A stretch of DNA of 41,822 bases from Alphaproteobacteria bacterium (GTDB lineage: Bacteria; Pseudomonadota; Alphaproteobacteria; RF32; CAG-239): the NCBI GenBank assembly GCA_017480745.1, contig JAFUSA010000027.1, positions 1 to 41,822 on the forward strand, in the 5' to 3' direction. This document shows positions 41,657 to 41,822 of this stretch, piece after piece. The translations under genes were made by a program, and so were the position numbers. The notes under the pieces were generated by a model. That model did no database searches and was not told where the DNA came from. It saw only the letters and a program-made list of their open reading frames with translations. Position 1 is the stretch's first letter, and every line of letters starts with the position of its first letter.

Positions 41657-41822
41657 ATGGCTCGCGAGCCTTGCATTTACGGCATAAGACCTTTTTAGAG
41701 AAGTTTTGAATAAGTTATTTAAGGCCTTTACCGCAAAGGAATTGCGCCAAAATAAGTTTCCTTATCCGACGCTTATCTTATTAGTAAAATTTCAAAAGTA
41801 ACGCATTTTCGTCACCATCACA
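41657..41822. other. Intergenic tail with several short inverted repeats
   Basis: No gene is certain here. GGCTCGCGAGCC (41659-41670) is a perfect 12-bp palindrome, and CCTTT-ACCGC-AAAGG (41725-41739) is a small hairpin. On the minus strand the window edge could hold the last 13 codons of a gene (...DGDENALLLKFY, stop near 41781), but that is too short to support. Confidence 0.35.

Noticed and set aside
41781..41822. C-terminal end of a minus-strand gene (...DGDENALLLKFY)
   Set aside because: Only 13 codons are visible and no family can be assigned, so it cannot be supported.

Overview
The window reads as one AT-rich alphaproteobacterial chromosome segment, probably from an uncultured host- or gut-associated lineage. 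The clues are the order lspA - DUF3035-type lipoprotein - two M16 peptidases, an alphaproteobacterial heat-shock type promoter in front of dnaK, a nicking-type MutL, and a large family of short prepilin-like proteins sharing the motif GRSMIEMLGVLAIIG. The lineage is inferred; no 16S gene is present. I see no tRNA, rRNA, CRISPR array or insertion sequence.

Layout: the end of tuf and a broken prepilin 3' end (1-391); trpS and serS with divergent promoters; a tight + strand operon of serS, an HD hydrolase, a HAD phosphatase, a membrane-anchored protein that looks like a degenerate Memo+AMMECR1 fusion, an M49-like zinc peptidase and two small envelope proteins (1550-7672); prepilin cassette A (7730-8846, minus); a five-gene minus-strand operon with a VirD4-type coupling ATPase and four unrecognised proteins (8911-16154); an RluA-type pseudouridine synthase; convergent prepilin cassettes B and C (17276-19121); lolC-lolD, ftsB, a double-domain glycosyltransferase and dnaK (19250-25331); prepilin cassette D (25432-26552); nagB, slyX, a MORN-repeat protein, a TPR protein and nfo (minus, 26626-30804); a probably foreign secreted protein (31325-31888); an alkaline-phosphatase-superfamily enzyme and a GNAT acetyltransferase; prepilin cassette E (33736-34581, minus); then lspA - lipoprotein - M16 - M16 - pgi - mutL (34694-41590).

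The most notable structure is the set of five scattered, self-contained prepilin cassettes. Each has a near-identical promoter, a leader RNA of about 200 nt, an intrinsic-terminator-like hairpin just before the ribosome binding site, and one prepilin-like gene. The leaders fall into two sequence classes. Their stems are maintained by compensatory base changes between copies, and a 9-10 nt segment of an internal hairpin can alternatively pair with the sequence entering the terminator. This is the pattern of a riboswitch or attenuator. Leader class, N-terminal coding type and palindromic-repeat insertions are shuffled among the cassettes, which implies recombination between them.

How the parts may fit together: much of the window concerns the envelope (prepilins, coupling ATPase, Lol exporter, LspA, M16 peptidases, lipoproteins, glycosyltransferase). 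The prepilin family is probably exported through a type II secretion or type IV pilus-like machine encoded elsewhere. All functional statements come from reading motifs by eye; no database search was run.
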